From Gammaproteobacteria bacterium (GTDB taxonomy: Bacteria; Pseudomonadota; Gammaproteobacteria; SZUA-140): DNA of 64,000 nucleotides. This document shows, one piece after another, positions 43,000 through 51,986 of this stretch. The notes below the pieces were generated by a model that was not told the DNA's origin, searched no databases, and worked only from the letters and a program-made list of their open reading frames with translations. Made by a program: the position numbers and the translations under genes. The stretch's first letter is position 1, and each line of letters opens with the position of its first letter. The stretch covers positions 1 through 64,000 of the forward strand of contig JADLCS010000042.1 of the NCBI GenBank assembly GCA_020847075.1, read 5' to 3'.

Positions 43000-45900
43000 A
43001 TGCCGAAATCCTTCAGGAAAATCCTCACCCCGCAGCCCTGCGCCGATAGGGCGGGTCCCGGCGGGCGCATGCTGCGGGCGTGCGCAGCGCTGATCGGCCT
43101 GCTCCTCGCCGCTCCGGGCGCCGCCGTCGATCTGCGCGACGGGGTCTGGGTCGCCAATGGGCCGGTGTACGCCAGCGTGGCGAGCGGCGATCTGAACACG
43201 TGGTTCTTCGGCGCCGCGACCGGGGCGGGCGTCGCCGCCGACGGCCTGCCGCGTGTGAACGGCCCGGTGCACGTCGTGATCTCGGACGGCGCGGGCGGTT
43301 GTTTCCTCGGCGGGGAGTTCAGCGCGGTGGGCGGGTTGCCGCGCGACAATCTCGCGCACATCGACGCACTCGGCGGCGTGACGGGATGGGCGCCGGCCGC
43401 CAACGGGGCGGTGCGCGCGCTCGTCCTGAGGGGGGATGCCCTGTTCGTGGGCGGCGAATTCACGGCCATCGCCGGCGCGCCGCGCGCCCGCCTCGCCGCG
43501 GTCAACGCCGCCACCGGGGCGGTGGACGCGACCTGGGCGCCGGACCCGGATGCCCCGGTGCACGCCTTGCTGATCGATGGCACCACCCTGTACGCCGGCG
43601 GCGAGTTCACCGCCATCGCCGGCGTGAATCGCGGCCGCCTGGCGGCGCTCGGTCTGACCACCGCCGTCGCGAACGCCTGGAACCCGGCCGCCGACGCCCC
43701 CGTGCGCGCGCTGTTGCTGGGCGCCGGCACGCTCTATGTCGGCGGCGACTTCACCCAGATCGGCGGGGCCGTCCGCCGCCGGCTGGCCTCGTTCAGCGTC
43801 GCCAGCACCCTGGTCAGCGGCTGGAATCCGGATGCCGACGCGCCGGTGCGCGCGCTGGCGCCCGGCGCCGCCGGCGTGCTCTACGCCGGCGGCGATTTCA
43901 CCCAGATCGGCGGCGCGGCGCGCCCGCGCATCGCGGCGATCAACGGCGCTACCGGCGCAGTGACCGCCTGGAATCCGGGCGCCGACGCCGCCGTGCGGGC
44001 CCTGACGCGGAGCGGGACCAGCCTCTACGCGGGCGGCGATTTCGGCGCCATCGGCGGCCTCGCCCGTAACCGCATCGCCAAGCTCGACACCACCGTGACC
44101 AGCGGCATCGTCGATCCCGCCTGGGATTCCGGCGCCGGTGACACGGGCGCCGGCGGCGTGCACGCGCTGGCGCTGAGCGGCGAACGGCTGTATGCGGGCG
44201 GCGAATTCGCTGCCCTGAACGGCGCGATCCGGCGCAATGCGATCCTCTATCTGGGCGGGGACTTCGACTATGTGGGGCCGTCGACCGGCGCCGGGGTCGG
44301 GCTGGACACCGGCGGCGCCGGCCTCGCGGACACGGACTTCCCGCGCGTCGACGGTCCGGTGCATGCGGCGGTGTCCGATGGCGCCGGCGGCTGGTTCATC
44401 GGCGGCGAGTTCAGCCGGGTCGGCGCCGCGGCGCGCGACAATCTCGCGCATATCGACGCGTCCGGGGCGGTGACGGCATGGGCGCCGGAGACGAACGGCG
44501 CGGTGCGCACGCTGGCGCGGACGGGCGGGGTGCTCTATGTCGGCGGCGAGTTCACGCAGATCGGCGGCGCGGCGCGCAACCGGATCGCGGCGTTGGACGC
44601 GGCGGGTGGGACCGCGACGGCGTGGGATCCGGACGCGAACGGCGCGGTGCGCGTCCTGCTGCTGGACGGCGCCCGGCTGTACGCGGGCGGCGAGTTCACC
44701 GCGATGGGCGCGCTCGCGCGCAACCGCATCGCGGCGCTCGACACCGCGGTCACCGGCGGGATCACCGATCCCGCCTGGGATCCGGGCGCGGGCGGGACGG
44801 TCGAGGCGCTCGCCCTCGCCGGCGGCGTGCTGTACGCGGGCGGGGAATTCTCGTCGGTGAACGGCGTGACGCGGCGCAATCTCGCCGCGCTCGATCTCGC
44901 TACCGGCACGGCCACCGCCTGGGATCCGGACGCGAACGGCGCGGTGCGCGCACTGCTGCCGGGGACGACCGGCGGCGTGCTGTACGCGGGCGGTGAATTC
45001 ACCGCGATCGCCGGTCAGTCCCGCGCCCGTCTGGCGGCCCTGAGCACCGCCACCGGGGCCGCCACGGCGTGGAATCCGGGCGCCGACGACGCGGTGTATG
45101 CGCTCGCGCCGTCGGGCGGCGGCACCCTGTATGTCGGCGGGACGTTCGCCGCCGTGGGCGGTCTCGAGCGCGACCGGCTGGGCGAGGTGTCGCTCGGCAA
45201 CGGCATCGCGACCTCCTGGGATCCGTCGCCCGACGGCGCGGGCGTCTACGCGCTGGCGGCCGACGGCTTTACGCTGTATGTCGCGGGCGATTTCGAGGCG
45301 ATCGACGGCGAGCCGCGCACGCGCGTCGCCGCGTTCGACATGAGCGTGCCGGAGATCCTCGACTGGGCGCCGTCGATCGACGACGGCGCGGTGCGCGCCC
45401 TGGCGTATCTCGCGGACAGCGGCGTGCTGTACGCGGGCGGGGATTTCACCTCGGTCGGGGGCGCCTCCCAGGTCGGGGTGGTGGCGCTGGATCCGGCGGC
45501 CGACGCGCCCCTGGTCTGGAATCCCCGCCTCGACGGCGCCGTGCACGCCATGGCGCGCTCCTTCGACCGGACGCGGTTGTACGTGGGCGGTGCGTTCACC
45601 TCGGCCGCCGGGGCGGCGCACGGCCGGATCGCGGCGCTCGGCGTCGTGGACGCGGCGGCGGACGTGGACTGGATCGTCGCCGCCGACGCGGCGGTGAATA
45701 CGCTGAGCCTGGTCAACGACACGGAGGGCCGCGAGTACACCCTGTACGCCGGCGGCGCGTTCACCACCGTCGACGGCGGCGCGCGCCGGGCGCTGGCCGC
45801 GCTCGCGGCCCTGCCGCCGGAGCAGGCCGCGCCGGTGACGACGGCGGTCCCGGCCGGCGGCCTGTACAACAGCGTGACGGCGCAACCCATCGCGCTCTTC

Positions 45901-46449
45901 TGCAACGACGACGGCGGTTCCGGCTGCGCGACGACCTACTACACCACGGATGGGTCGGAGCCGACCACCGCGTCGACCGTCTACACCGACCGGATTCCCC
46001 TGAACGCCGCCCTGGTGCTGAGATTCTTTTCGGTCGATAACGCCGGCAACGCCGGCGCCGTGCGGACCGAGACCTACAGCGTCGAACTGGCGCCGCCGTT
46101 GACCCGTGCGAGCCCGACCACGGGCGTCTTCGATTCCAACACCCTCGAGATCACCTTGAGCTGCGACGACGGCGCCGGCACCGGCTGCGCGGCCACGTAC
46201 TATACGCTCGACGGCAGCCAGCCGAGCACCGCGTCCAGGCGTTACACCGGCCCCATCACGATCAACGATACGACGGTGCTGAAATTCTTCTCCGTCGACG
46301 CGGCCGGAAACGCCGAAGGGGTCAAGCGCGAGGAGTACGCCAGGTCCCGCGGCAAGGTCGGCGCGCTCGACGCCTACGCGCTGCTGGCGCTGGCGATCGG
46401 CCTGATGCTGCGGGCCGTGCGCGGGAGAAGGCCCGATGGCGCTCGCTGA
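43000..46449 (+). CDS. Secreted beta-propeller-like repeat protein with chitobiase-type C-terminal domains
   Basis: A 1149-residue exported protein. A signal peptide ends near PGAAVDL (start 43000, or an internal ATG at 43069 giving MLRACAALIGLLLAA). About 18 repeats of 45-50 residues carry the core LYAGGEFTAIGG (DUF5122/delta-60-like propeller). Two CHB_HEX-like modules follow (YYTTDGSEPTTAS, YYTLDGSQPSTAS with FFSVDNAGN). The tail VGALDAYALLALAIGLMLRA plus Arg-rich end looks like a C-terminal sorting signal. The N-terminal 400 residues are duplicated internally. It overlaps the next gene by 14 bp. Function unknown, probably surface exposed. Confidence 0.8.
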   Translation: MPKSFRKILTPQPCADRAGPGGRMLRACAALIGLLLAAPGAAVDLRDGVWVANGPVYASVASGDLNTWFFGAATGAGVAADGLPRVNGPVHVVISDGAGGCFLGGEFSAVGGLPRDNLAHIDALGGVTGWAPAANGAVRALVLRGDALFVGGEFTAIAGAPRARLAAVNAATGAVDATWAPDPDAPVHALLIDGTTLYAGGEFTAIAGVNRGRLAALGLTTAVANAWNPAADAPVRALLLGAGTLYVGGDFTQIGGAVRRRLASFSVASTLVSGWNPDADAPVRALAPGAAGVLYAGGDFTQIGGAARPRIAAINGATGAVTAWNPGADAAVRALTRSGTSLYAGGDFGAIGGLARNRIAKLDTTVTSGIVDPAWDSGAGDTGAGGVHALALSGERLYAGGEFAALNGAIRRNAILYLGGDFDYVGPSTGAGVGLDTGGAGLADTDFPRVDGPVHAAVSDGAGGWFIGGEFSRVGAAARDNLAHIDASGAVTAWAPETNGAVRTLARTGGVLYVGGEFTQIGGAARNRIAALDAAGGTATAWDPDANGAVRVLLLDGARLYAGGEFTAMGALARNRIAALDTAVTGGITDPAWDPGAGGTVEALALAGGVLYAGGEFSSVNGVTRRNLAALDLATGTATAWDPDANGAVRALLPGTTGGVLYAGGEFTAIAGQSRARLAALSTATGAATAWNPGADDAVYALAPSGGGTLYVGGTFAAVGGLERDRLGEVSLGNGIATSWDPSPDGAGVYALAADGFTLYVAGDFEAIDGEPRTRVAAFDMSVPEILDWAPSIDDGAVRALAYLADSGVLYAGGDFTSVGGASQVGVVALDPAADAPLVWNPRLDGAVHAMARSFDRTRLYVGGAFTSAAGAAHGRIAALGVVDAAADVDWIVAADAAVNTLSLVNDTEGREYTLYAGGAFTTVDGGARRALAALAALPPEQAAPVTTAVPAGGLYNSVTAQPIALFCNDDGGSGCATTYYTTDGSEPTTASTVYTDRIPLNAALVLRFFSVDNAGNAGAVRTETYSVELAPPLTRASPTTGVFDSNTLEITLSCDDGAGTGCAATYYTLDGSQPSTASRRYTGPITINDTTVLKFFSVDAAGNAEGVKREEYARSRGKVGALDAYALLALAIGLMLRAVRGRRPDGAR

Positions 46450-48586
46450 ATCCGGCCGCGGGCCCCTCGCGACGGCCCTGGCGCTGGTGGCGCTGTTGTG
46501 CGCGCCGCTGCCGGCGCGCACCTCGGAAACCCCCGACCCCGCCTTCGCGCGCGTGAACGACGCGGTGCTGACCGGCGCGATCCGCGACGGTTTCTTCTAT
46601 ATCGGCGGGGCCTTCACCACCGTCGCGGGGTCTTCGTTCCCGTATCTCGCCAAGATCATCCTCGCGCAGAACCTGCCGGTCGCCACCTGGGCGCCGCAGA
46701 TGGACGCCAGCGTGCGCGCGCTGACGGTCTCCACCAACGGGGCCAGCCTGTATATCGGCGGCGATTTCACCCGGATCGGCGCGGCCGCGCGCGGCCGTCT
46801 CGCGGCTTTGAGCATCGCGAACGGGGCCGTGATCCCGACCTGGAACGCGAACGGCGAGGGCGACGCGAACGACAGCATCCGCGCACTGGCGCTCTCGCCC
46901 GACGGCCGTACGCTGTATATCGGCGGCGATTTCACCGCGGTCGGCGGCGTCGCGCGCAATCACCTCGCGAGCGTGAGCACCACCACCGGCGCCGTGCTGC
47001 CCTGGGATCCCGGCGCCGACGGCCGCGTGCGCGCGCTGGTCCTGTCCGCCGACGGCGCCACGCTCTACGCCGGCGGCGATTTCACCGCGGTCGGCGGGCA
47101 GCCGCGCCGGGGGCTCGCCGCGCTGCGGACCGTGAACGGCAAGGCGACGGACTGGAATCCCGCGGCGTCCGACGGCGCGGTCCATGCGCTGGCGCTGGCG
47201 GACGCCACGCTGTACGCGGGCGGGGAGTTCGCGCAGATCGGCGGCGCGGCGCGCGGCAATCTCGCCGCGCTCGATACCGCGCTCGATACCGGCGTGACCC
47301 TGGACTGGAGCCCCGCCGTCGACGGTCCGGTGCATGCGCTCGCGCTGTCGGGCGACGGGGCGCGCCTGTATGCCGGCGGCGGGTTTTCCACCGTCAACGG
47401 CGCATTCGCGCGCAACCGCATCGCGGGTCTGCGGACCGACATCGACGGCGCCGACGCCATCGCCTGGGATCCGGGCCTCGACAGCGCGATCGCCTCGATG
47501 GATTTCCTGGCGACCTCCGTGGACGGCGCCACGCTGTACGCCGGCGGGGAGTTCACCCGCATCGGGGCGACCGATGTGACCGGGCTCGCCGCCTTCGGCA
47601 TCGCCGCGCCGCGCACCACGGTCGACCCGGAGGGCGGCGGTTATCAGACGCTCTCGCAACTCACCCTGAGCTGCGCCGACCGTTCCGGTGCGGGTTGCGC
47701 CGAGCTCTATTACACCACCGACGGCAGCGATCCGGTGACGCCGGTCGCCTATAGCGCGCCCGTGGACATCGCGATTGCGGCCGATACCACGCTCAAGTAT
47801 TTCTCCGTGGACGCGAACGGGAACCGCGAGCCCCTGAATACCGCGGTCTACGCCATCGACACCCGCGCGCCGGTCACCCTCGATTCATTGCCCGGCGCCC
47901 TCTACGGCAGCGCCGACATCGAGGACGTCGAGCTGATCTGCACCGACGATCACCTCGGCCTCGGATGCACCACTTATTACACCCTCGACGGCACCGAGCC
48001 GACCGCGACCTCGACCGTCTACACCGAGGCGATCTCGCTCGCCGGCCTGTTTCCGCCGGCCGGCATCGACCCGGACGAGGTGGATCCGCTGCTGCACCTC
48101 GCCGGCACCGTCACACTGAAGTATTTCTCGCGCGATGCCGCCGGCAATCAGGAGGCGGCGCAGACCGTGCTGTACCGCATCGATCTCTCCGGTCCGGCCG
48201 TCGGCGTCTCGCACGCGACGGGCAATTACGCCGGTCCCATCGCCGTGACGCTGCGCTGCAACGATGGCGCCGGTTCGGGCTGCACGGACATGTATTACAC
48301 CCTGGACGACAGCCCGCCCTCCGACGGCAATACCACCGATGAGAGCGGCAACGTCCTCCCGCGGACCGAACGTTATACGGGCCCGATCCCCATCTCCTCC
48401 GGCTCGGTCCTGCGCGTGCTCGCGCTCGACGTCGCCGGCAACCAGACCAGCGGGATCGTCGGCATCTATTCCTTCACCTCGGACACCGGCACCGACCGCA
48501 ACAGCGTGGGCGGGATGGATCTCGCGTTGCTGGCGTTGCTGGCGCTGGGGAGGCTGGCGCGTTGCGCGGTGAGGCGTGAGGCGTGA
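46436..48586 (+). CDS. Second secreted repeat protein, paralogous to the upstream one
   Basis: A 716-residue protein. It has signal peptide ATALALVALLCAPLPA, then seven propeller-type repeats with LYIGGDFTAVGG or LYAGGEFAQIGG cores, then three CHB_HEX-like modules (YYTTDGSDPVTP, YYTLDGTEPTATS, YYTLDDSPPSDG). The tail GGMDLALLALLALGRLAR and an Arg-rich end parallel the neighbour's tail. Overlap with the upstream gene implies co-expression. Its last codons lie in a long hairpin terminator. Ligand and partners are unknown. Confidence 0.8.
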   Translation: MALAESGRGPLATALALVALLCAPLPARTSETPDPAFARVNDAVLTGAIRDGFFYIGGAFTTVAGSSFPYLAKIILAQNLPVATWAPQMDASVRALTVSTNGASLYIGGDFTRIGAAARGRLAALSIANGAVIPTWNANGEGDANDSIRALALSPDGRTLYIGGDFTAVGGVARNHLASVSTTTGAVLPWDPGADGRVRALVLSADGATLYAGGDFTAVGGQPRRGLAALRTVNGKATDWNPAASDGAVHALALADATLYAGGEFAQIGGAARGNLAALDTALDTGVTLDWSPAVDGPVHALALSGDGARLYAGGGFSTVNGAFARNRIAGLRTDIDGADAIAWDPGLDSAIASMDFLATSVDGATLYAGGEFTRIGATDVTGLAAFGIAAPRTTVDPEGGGYQTLSQLTLSCADRSGAGCAELYYTTDGSDPVTPVAYSAPVDIAIAADTTLKYFSVDANGNREPLNTAVYAIDTRAPVTLDSLPGALYGSADIEDVELICTDDHLGLGCTTYYTLDGTEPTATSTVYTEAISLAGLFPPAGIDPDEVDPLLHLAGTVTLKYFSRDAAGNQEAAQTVLYRIDLSGPAVGVSHATGNYAGPIAVTLRCNDGAGSGCTDMYYTLDDSPPSDGNTTDESGNVLPRTERYTGPIPISSGSVLRVLALDVAGNQTSGIVGIYSFTSDTGTDRNSVGGMDLALLALLALGRLARCAVRREA

Positions 48587-48662
48587 GGAGTGAGGTGTAA
48601 GGAGTCAGGCGAGCGAAGGGCGTTTGGTTTTACGCTTCACTCCTAACGCCTCACTTTCTTTT
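48576..48662 (+). terminator. Long hairpin terminator of the repeat-protein pair
   Basis: Two 25-nt arms (48576-48600 and 48630-48654) match at about 21 of 25 positions, with a 29-nt loop and TTTCTTTT after it. The arms consist of GTGAGGCGTGAGG-type units of about seven bases, and the stop codon of the gene lies inside the first arm. Confidence 0.65.
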
Positions 48663-48824
48663 GCGGTAAGGGGTCAGACCCTTTTCGCTGAGACCCTTTT
48701 CGCTGCTGGCGCTGGGGGGCGGCGAGAAGGTTCGGGAGGTGGGGATGGTGATGGGTAAATGGTGATGAGTGAGGGGTAATTCAAAAAACGATTGACACGC
48801 TGTTCCGACCGGAACAGTCTTCCC

Positions 48825-48921
48825 GATCACCGATCACCGATCACCGATCACCGATCACCGATCACCGATCACCGATCACCGATCACCGATCACCGATCAC
48901 CGATCACCGATCACCGATCAC
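48825..48921. repeat. Heptanucleotide tandem array (GATCACC)13
   Basis: Thirteen exact 7-nt units run from 48825 to 48915, followed by a six-base partial unit. There are no spacers between units, so this is a microsatellite and not a CRISPR array. It lies outside coding sequence. Confidence 0.95.
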
Positions 48922-48930
48922 GATCGATCA

Positions 48931-49011
48931 GAAAAGGGGTCAGACCCTTTTCGAGTAAGGTATGTGAGCCGTCTTACTCAGTAGTGCTCGAAAAGGGTCT
49001 GACCCCTTTTC
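48931..49011. repeat. Family III element with 25-bp perfect inverted ends
   Basis: The left arm (48931-48955, beginning GAAAAGGGGTC) and right arm (48987-49011, ending GACCCCTTTTC) are exact reverse complements around 31 bp. Each arm is itself a near palindrome. The element lies nine bases from the purH stop, so it could also end purH transcription. Confidence 0.8.
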
Positions 49012-49019
49012 TACCCCTT

Positions 49020-50606
49020 CTAATGCCGGAAGTGTCGCACGCCGGTGAAGACCATGGCGATGCCGTGTTCGTCCGCCGAGGCGATGACCTCCGCGTCGCG
49101 CATGGAGCCGCCGGGCTGGATCACCGCCCGGATCCCGGCCTCCGCCGCGGCGTCGATGCCGTCGCGGAACGGGAAGAAGGCGTCCGACGCCATCACCGAG
49201 CCTTCGACCACCAGGCCGGCATCGGCCGCCTTGATCCCGGCGATGCGCGCCGAGTAGACGCGGCTCATCTGGCCGGCGCCGACGCCGACGGTGCGCCGGT
49301 CCTTCGCGTAGACGATCGCGTTCGATTTGACGAATTTCGCCACTTTCCACGCGAACAGCAGGTCGGTGAGCTGCGCCTCGGTCGGCGCCAGCCTGGTCAC
49401 CACCTTCAGCTCGGCGCGGGTCACCACGCGGTCGTCGGCGGTCTGCATCAGCAGGCCGGAGCCGACGCGCTTGGTGTCGATAAAGCCCTTCGACGCCGGC
49501 GCGTTCGGAATCCGCAGCACGCGCACGTTGGCCTTCTTCTTTGCATAGTCGAGCGCGCCGTCCTCATAGTCCGGCGCGATCAGCACCTCGACGAACTGGC
49601 GGTCGAGGATGGTCTGCGCGGTCGCCGCGTCCAGTGTCGTGTTGAACGCGATGATGCCGCCGAAGGCGCTGGTCGGGTCGGTGGCGTAGGCCAGTTCGTA
49701 GACCTCGCCCGGCGTCGCGCCGACGGCGACGCCGCAGGGATTGGCGTGCTTGACGATGACGCAGGCCGGCGCGTCGAACTGGCGCACGCACTCCCACGCC
49801 GCGTCCGCGTCGGCGATGTTGTTGTAGCTCAGCTCCTTGCCCTGCAACTGGGCGAACGTCGCCAGCGAACCCGGCGCCGGGTACAGGTCGCGGTAGAACG
49901 CGGCCTGCTGGTGCGGGTTCTCGCCGTAGCGCAGATCCATGACCTTGACGAAGCTGCCGTTGGCCTGGGCCGGGAACTGCGCGCGCACCGGCACCTCGCC
50001 CGCGGCATCGGTGATCGCGGAGAGGTAGTTGCTGATCGCCGCATCGTATTGCGCGACGCGGTTGAACGCGGCGACCGACAGCGCGAAGCGCCTGGCGGCG
50101 GAGAGTTGGCCGTTGTTGGCCTCGAGCTCGGCCAGCAGATCGGGATACTGGTCGGGCGAGGTGGCCACCGCCACGCGCGCGAAGTTCTTGGCGGCGCTGC
50201 GCAGCATCGCCGGGCCGCCGATGTCGATGTTCTCCACCGCGTCGGCGAGCGTGCAGCCGGCTTGCGCGGTGACCGCTTCGAACGGGTACAGGTTCAGCAC
50301 CAGCAGGTCGATCGGCGCGATGCCGTGCTGCGCCATCACCGCGTCATCGAGCCCGGCGCGGCCGAGCAGGCCGCCGTGCACCAGCGGATGCAGGGTCTTG
50401 ACCCGGCCGTCCATCATCTCCGGGAAGCCGGTGACCTCGCTCACGTCCTTCACCGGCAGGCCGGCCGCGCGGATCGCCTTCGCGGTGCCACCGGTGGACA
50501 GGATCTCGACGCCGAGCCCGTGCAGGCCGCGGGCGAGGTCCAGCAGCCCGTCCTTGTCGGAGACGCTGATCAGCGCGCGCCGGACGGGCCGGAGATCGCC
50601 GCTCAT
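49020..50606 (-). CDS. purH: Bifunctional AICAR formyltransferase/IMP cyclohydrolase
   Basis: Catalyses the last two steps of IMP synthesis. The 528-residue product starts [20 protein letters not shown] (MGS-like cyclohydrolase domain) with [13 protein letters not shown] and [19 protein letters not shown]. The formyltransferase part has [21 protein letters not shown] and the [12 protein letters not shown] segment. The ATG overlaps the fis stop. It normally precedes purD, which here lies 6.3 kb away on the same strand. Confidence 0.97.
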   Translation of the reverse strand: MSGDLRPVRRALISVSDKDGLLDLARGLHGLGVEILSTGGTAKAIRAAGLPVKDVSEVTGFPEMMDGRVKTLHPLVHGGLLGRAGLDDAVMAQHGIAPIDLLVLNLYPFEAVTAQAGCTLADAVENIDIGGPAMLRSAAKNFARVAVATSPDQYPDLLAELEANNGQLSAARRFALSVAAFNRVAQYDAAISNYLSAITDAAGEVPVRAQFPAQANGSFVKVMDLRYGENPHQQAAFYRDLYPAPGSLATFAQLQGKELSYNNIADADAAWECVRQFDAPACVIVKHANPCGVAVGATPGEVYELAYATDPTSAFGGIIAFNTTLDAATAQTILDRQFVEVLIAPDYEDGALDYAKKKANVRVLRIPNAPASKGFIDTKRVGSGLLMQTADDRVVTRAELKVVTRLAPTEAQLTDLLFAWKVAKFVKSNAIVYAKDRRTVGVGAGQMSRVYSARIAGIKAADAGLVVEGSVMASDAFFPFRDGIDAAAEAGIRAVIQPGGSMRDAEVIASADEHGIAMVFTGVRHFRH

Positions 50607-50881
50607 CGGCCGAGCCCGTACTTGGCGAGTTTCTTGCGCAACGTGCTGCGGTTGAGGCCGAGGATCTGCGCGGCGAGGCTCTGGTTGCCGCGCGTGAACT
50701 GCATGACGGTGCGCAGCAGCGGCTGTTCCACCTCGCACAGCACCATCTCGTACAGCTCGGTCGGCGGATGGCCGTCGAGGTCCTTCAGATAGCGCCTCAG
50801 CGCGGTCTCCACGGCGCTGCCGAGCGGTTGTTTGCGGCGCTCGTCGTCGCCGCCGCCCGCCCTCTGGGTGGCGGCGCTCAT
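50603..50881 (-). CDS. fis: Fis-family nucleoid-associated protein
   Basis: A 92-residue DNA-bending protein. The C-terminal helix-turn-helix [20 protein letters not shown] (66-85) and the preceding [12 protein letters not shown] dimer helix match Fis. An N-terminal extension of about 15 residues is Gly/Asp-rich. It lies between dusB and purH with 4-bp overlaps on both sides, the standard dusB-fis arrangement. Confidence 0.93.
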   Translation of the reverse strand: MSAATQRAGGGDDERRKQPLGSAVETALRRYLKDLDGHPPTELYEMVLCEVEQPLLRTVMQFTRGNQSLAAQILGLNRSTLRKKLAKYGLGR

Positions 50882-51864
50882 GCCGCGAGCCCGGCGTCGG
50901 CCGCGAGGCCGTCGAAGAATTCGCGCGTGAGCGCGAGCTGTTCCACAGCGGATTCTTCCTGGTTCACGCTCTGGCGGAACACCGCGCCGCCGACCTGGCC
51001 CTTGCTGTACCAGCCGATGTGCTTGCGCGCGATGCGCGTGCCGACGTGCTCGCCGTAGAAGGCGTAGAGCTGCTCCAGGTGTTCGAGCATGACGTCGCGG
51101 ATCCACGCGACCGGCGGCTCCGGCAGGTGCTCGCCGGTGCGCAGGTAATGGTCGATGGTGCGGAAGATCCACGGCCGGCCCTGCGCGGCGCGGCCGATCA
51201 TGACGGCGTCGGCGCGCGTGTATTCCAACACGTGGCGCGCCTGCTGCGGGGTACGGATGTCGCCGTTGGCGATGACCGGGATGCCGATCGCCGCCTTGAT
51301 CTCGGCGATGGTGTCGTACTCGGCCTCGCCGCTGTAGCCGCAGGCGCGCGTGCGTCCGTGCACGGCCAGCGCGCGGACGCCGGCCGCCTCGGCGATGCGC
51401 GCCACGGCGACGCCGTTGCGCTGCCGCGTGTCCCAGCCGGTGCGGATCTTGAGCGTGACGGGCACGTCCACCGCGCCGACCACCGCGTCGAGGATGCGCC
51501 CGACCAGGTCCTCGTCGCGCAGCAGGGCGGAACCCGCCATCACGTTGCACACCTTCTTGGCCGGGCAGCCCATGTTGATGTCGATGATCTGGGCGCCGTT
51601 GTCGACGTTGTAGCGCGCCGCCTCCGCCATCATGCGCGGGTCGGCCCCGGCGATCTGCACCGAGCGCGGCTCGACCTCGCCGGCGTGATCGGCGCGGCGC
51701 AGCGTCTTCGCGCTGCCCCACAGCAGGGAATTGCAGGAGACCATCTCGGACACGGCCAGGCCGGCGCCGAGCCGCTTGCACAATTGACGGAAGGGGCGGT
51801 CGGTCACCCCGGCCATGGGCGCGAGGATCAGATTATTGCTCAGCCTGTAGGGACCGATGTGCAT
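50878..51864 (-). CDS. dusB: tRNA-dihydrouridine synthase B
   Basis: Reduces uridine to dihydrouridine in tRNA with FMN. The 328-residue TIM-barrel enzyme shows [30 protein letters not shown] with the catalytic Cys, [21 protein letters not shown] and [11 protein letters not shown]. It is first in the dusB-fis-purH transcription unit. The 122-bp gap before it separates it from the DUF3426 gene. Confidence 0.96.
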   Translation of the reverse strand: MHIGPYRLSNNLILAPMAGVTDRPFRQLCKRLGAGLAVSEMVSCNSLLWGSAKTLRRADHAGEVEPRSVQIAGADPRMMAEAARYNVDNGAQIIDINMGCPAKKVCNVMAGSALLRDEDLVGRILDAVVGAVDVPVTLKIRTGWDTRQRNGVAVARIAEAAGVRALAVHGRTRACGYSGEAEYDTIAEIKAAIGIPVIANGDIRTPQQARHVLEYTRADAVMIGRAAQGRPWIFRTIDHYLRTGEHLPEPPVAWIRDVMLEHLEQLYAFYGEHVGTRIARKHIGWYSKGQVGGAVFRQSVNQEESAVEQLALTREFFDGLAADAGLAA

Positions 51865-51986
51865 AACTGATTAATAATTATTGTAAAACCGCGAAGCCGC
51901 GGCAGATGCCAGACCGCCGGCGAAAACGAGACCGACTATGATACTTGCTCGCCGGGCGGGGATAAAGACGGGGGTGAAAAAATAGT

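Larger units (their letters stand above)
48587..49019. other. 433-bp repeat-rich spacer before purH
   Basis: It contains the hairpin above, a family III copy (48668-48685), a partial copy near 48690, a G/T-rich stretch with TGATGGGTAAATGGTGATGAG-like units, the GATCACC array and the 25-bp inverted repeat at 48931-49011. There is no gene. Such density of repeats marks the purH-side edge of the insertion. Confidence 0.7.

Noticed and set aside
42982-46521. Very long open frame on the minus strand (over 1100 codons) rich in Arg, Gly and Ala
   Set aside because: It is antisense to the propeller-repeat protein, and its composition is that of a GC-rich shadow frame. The plus strand has a signal peptide, recognisable repeats and CHB_HEX modules.
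48825-48921. Possible CRISPR array
   Set aside because: The units are 7 bp and directly adjacent with no spacers, and no cas gene is present.
48792-50792. Plus-strand frame with a repeated DHRSPIT peptide
   Set aside because: The peptide is only the translation of the GATCACC array, and the rest is antisense to purH.
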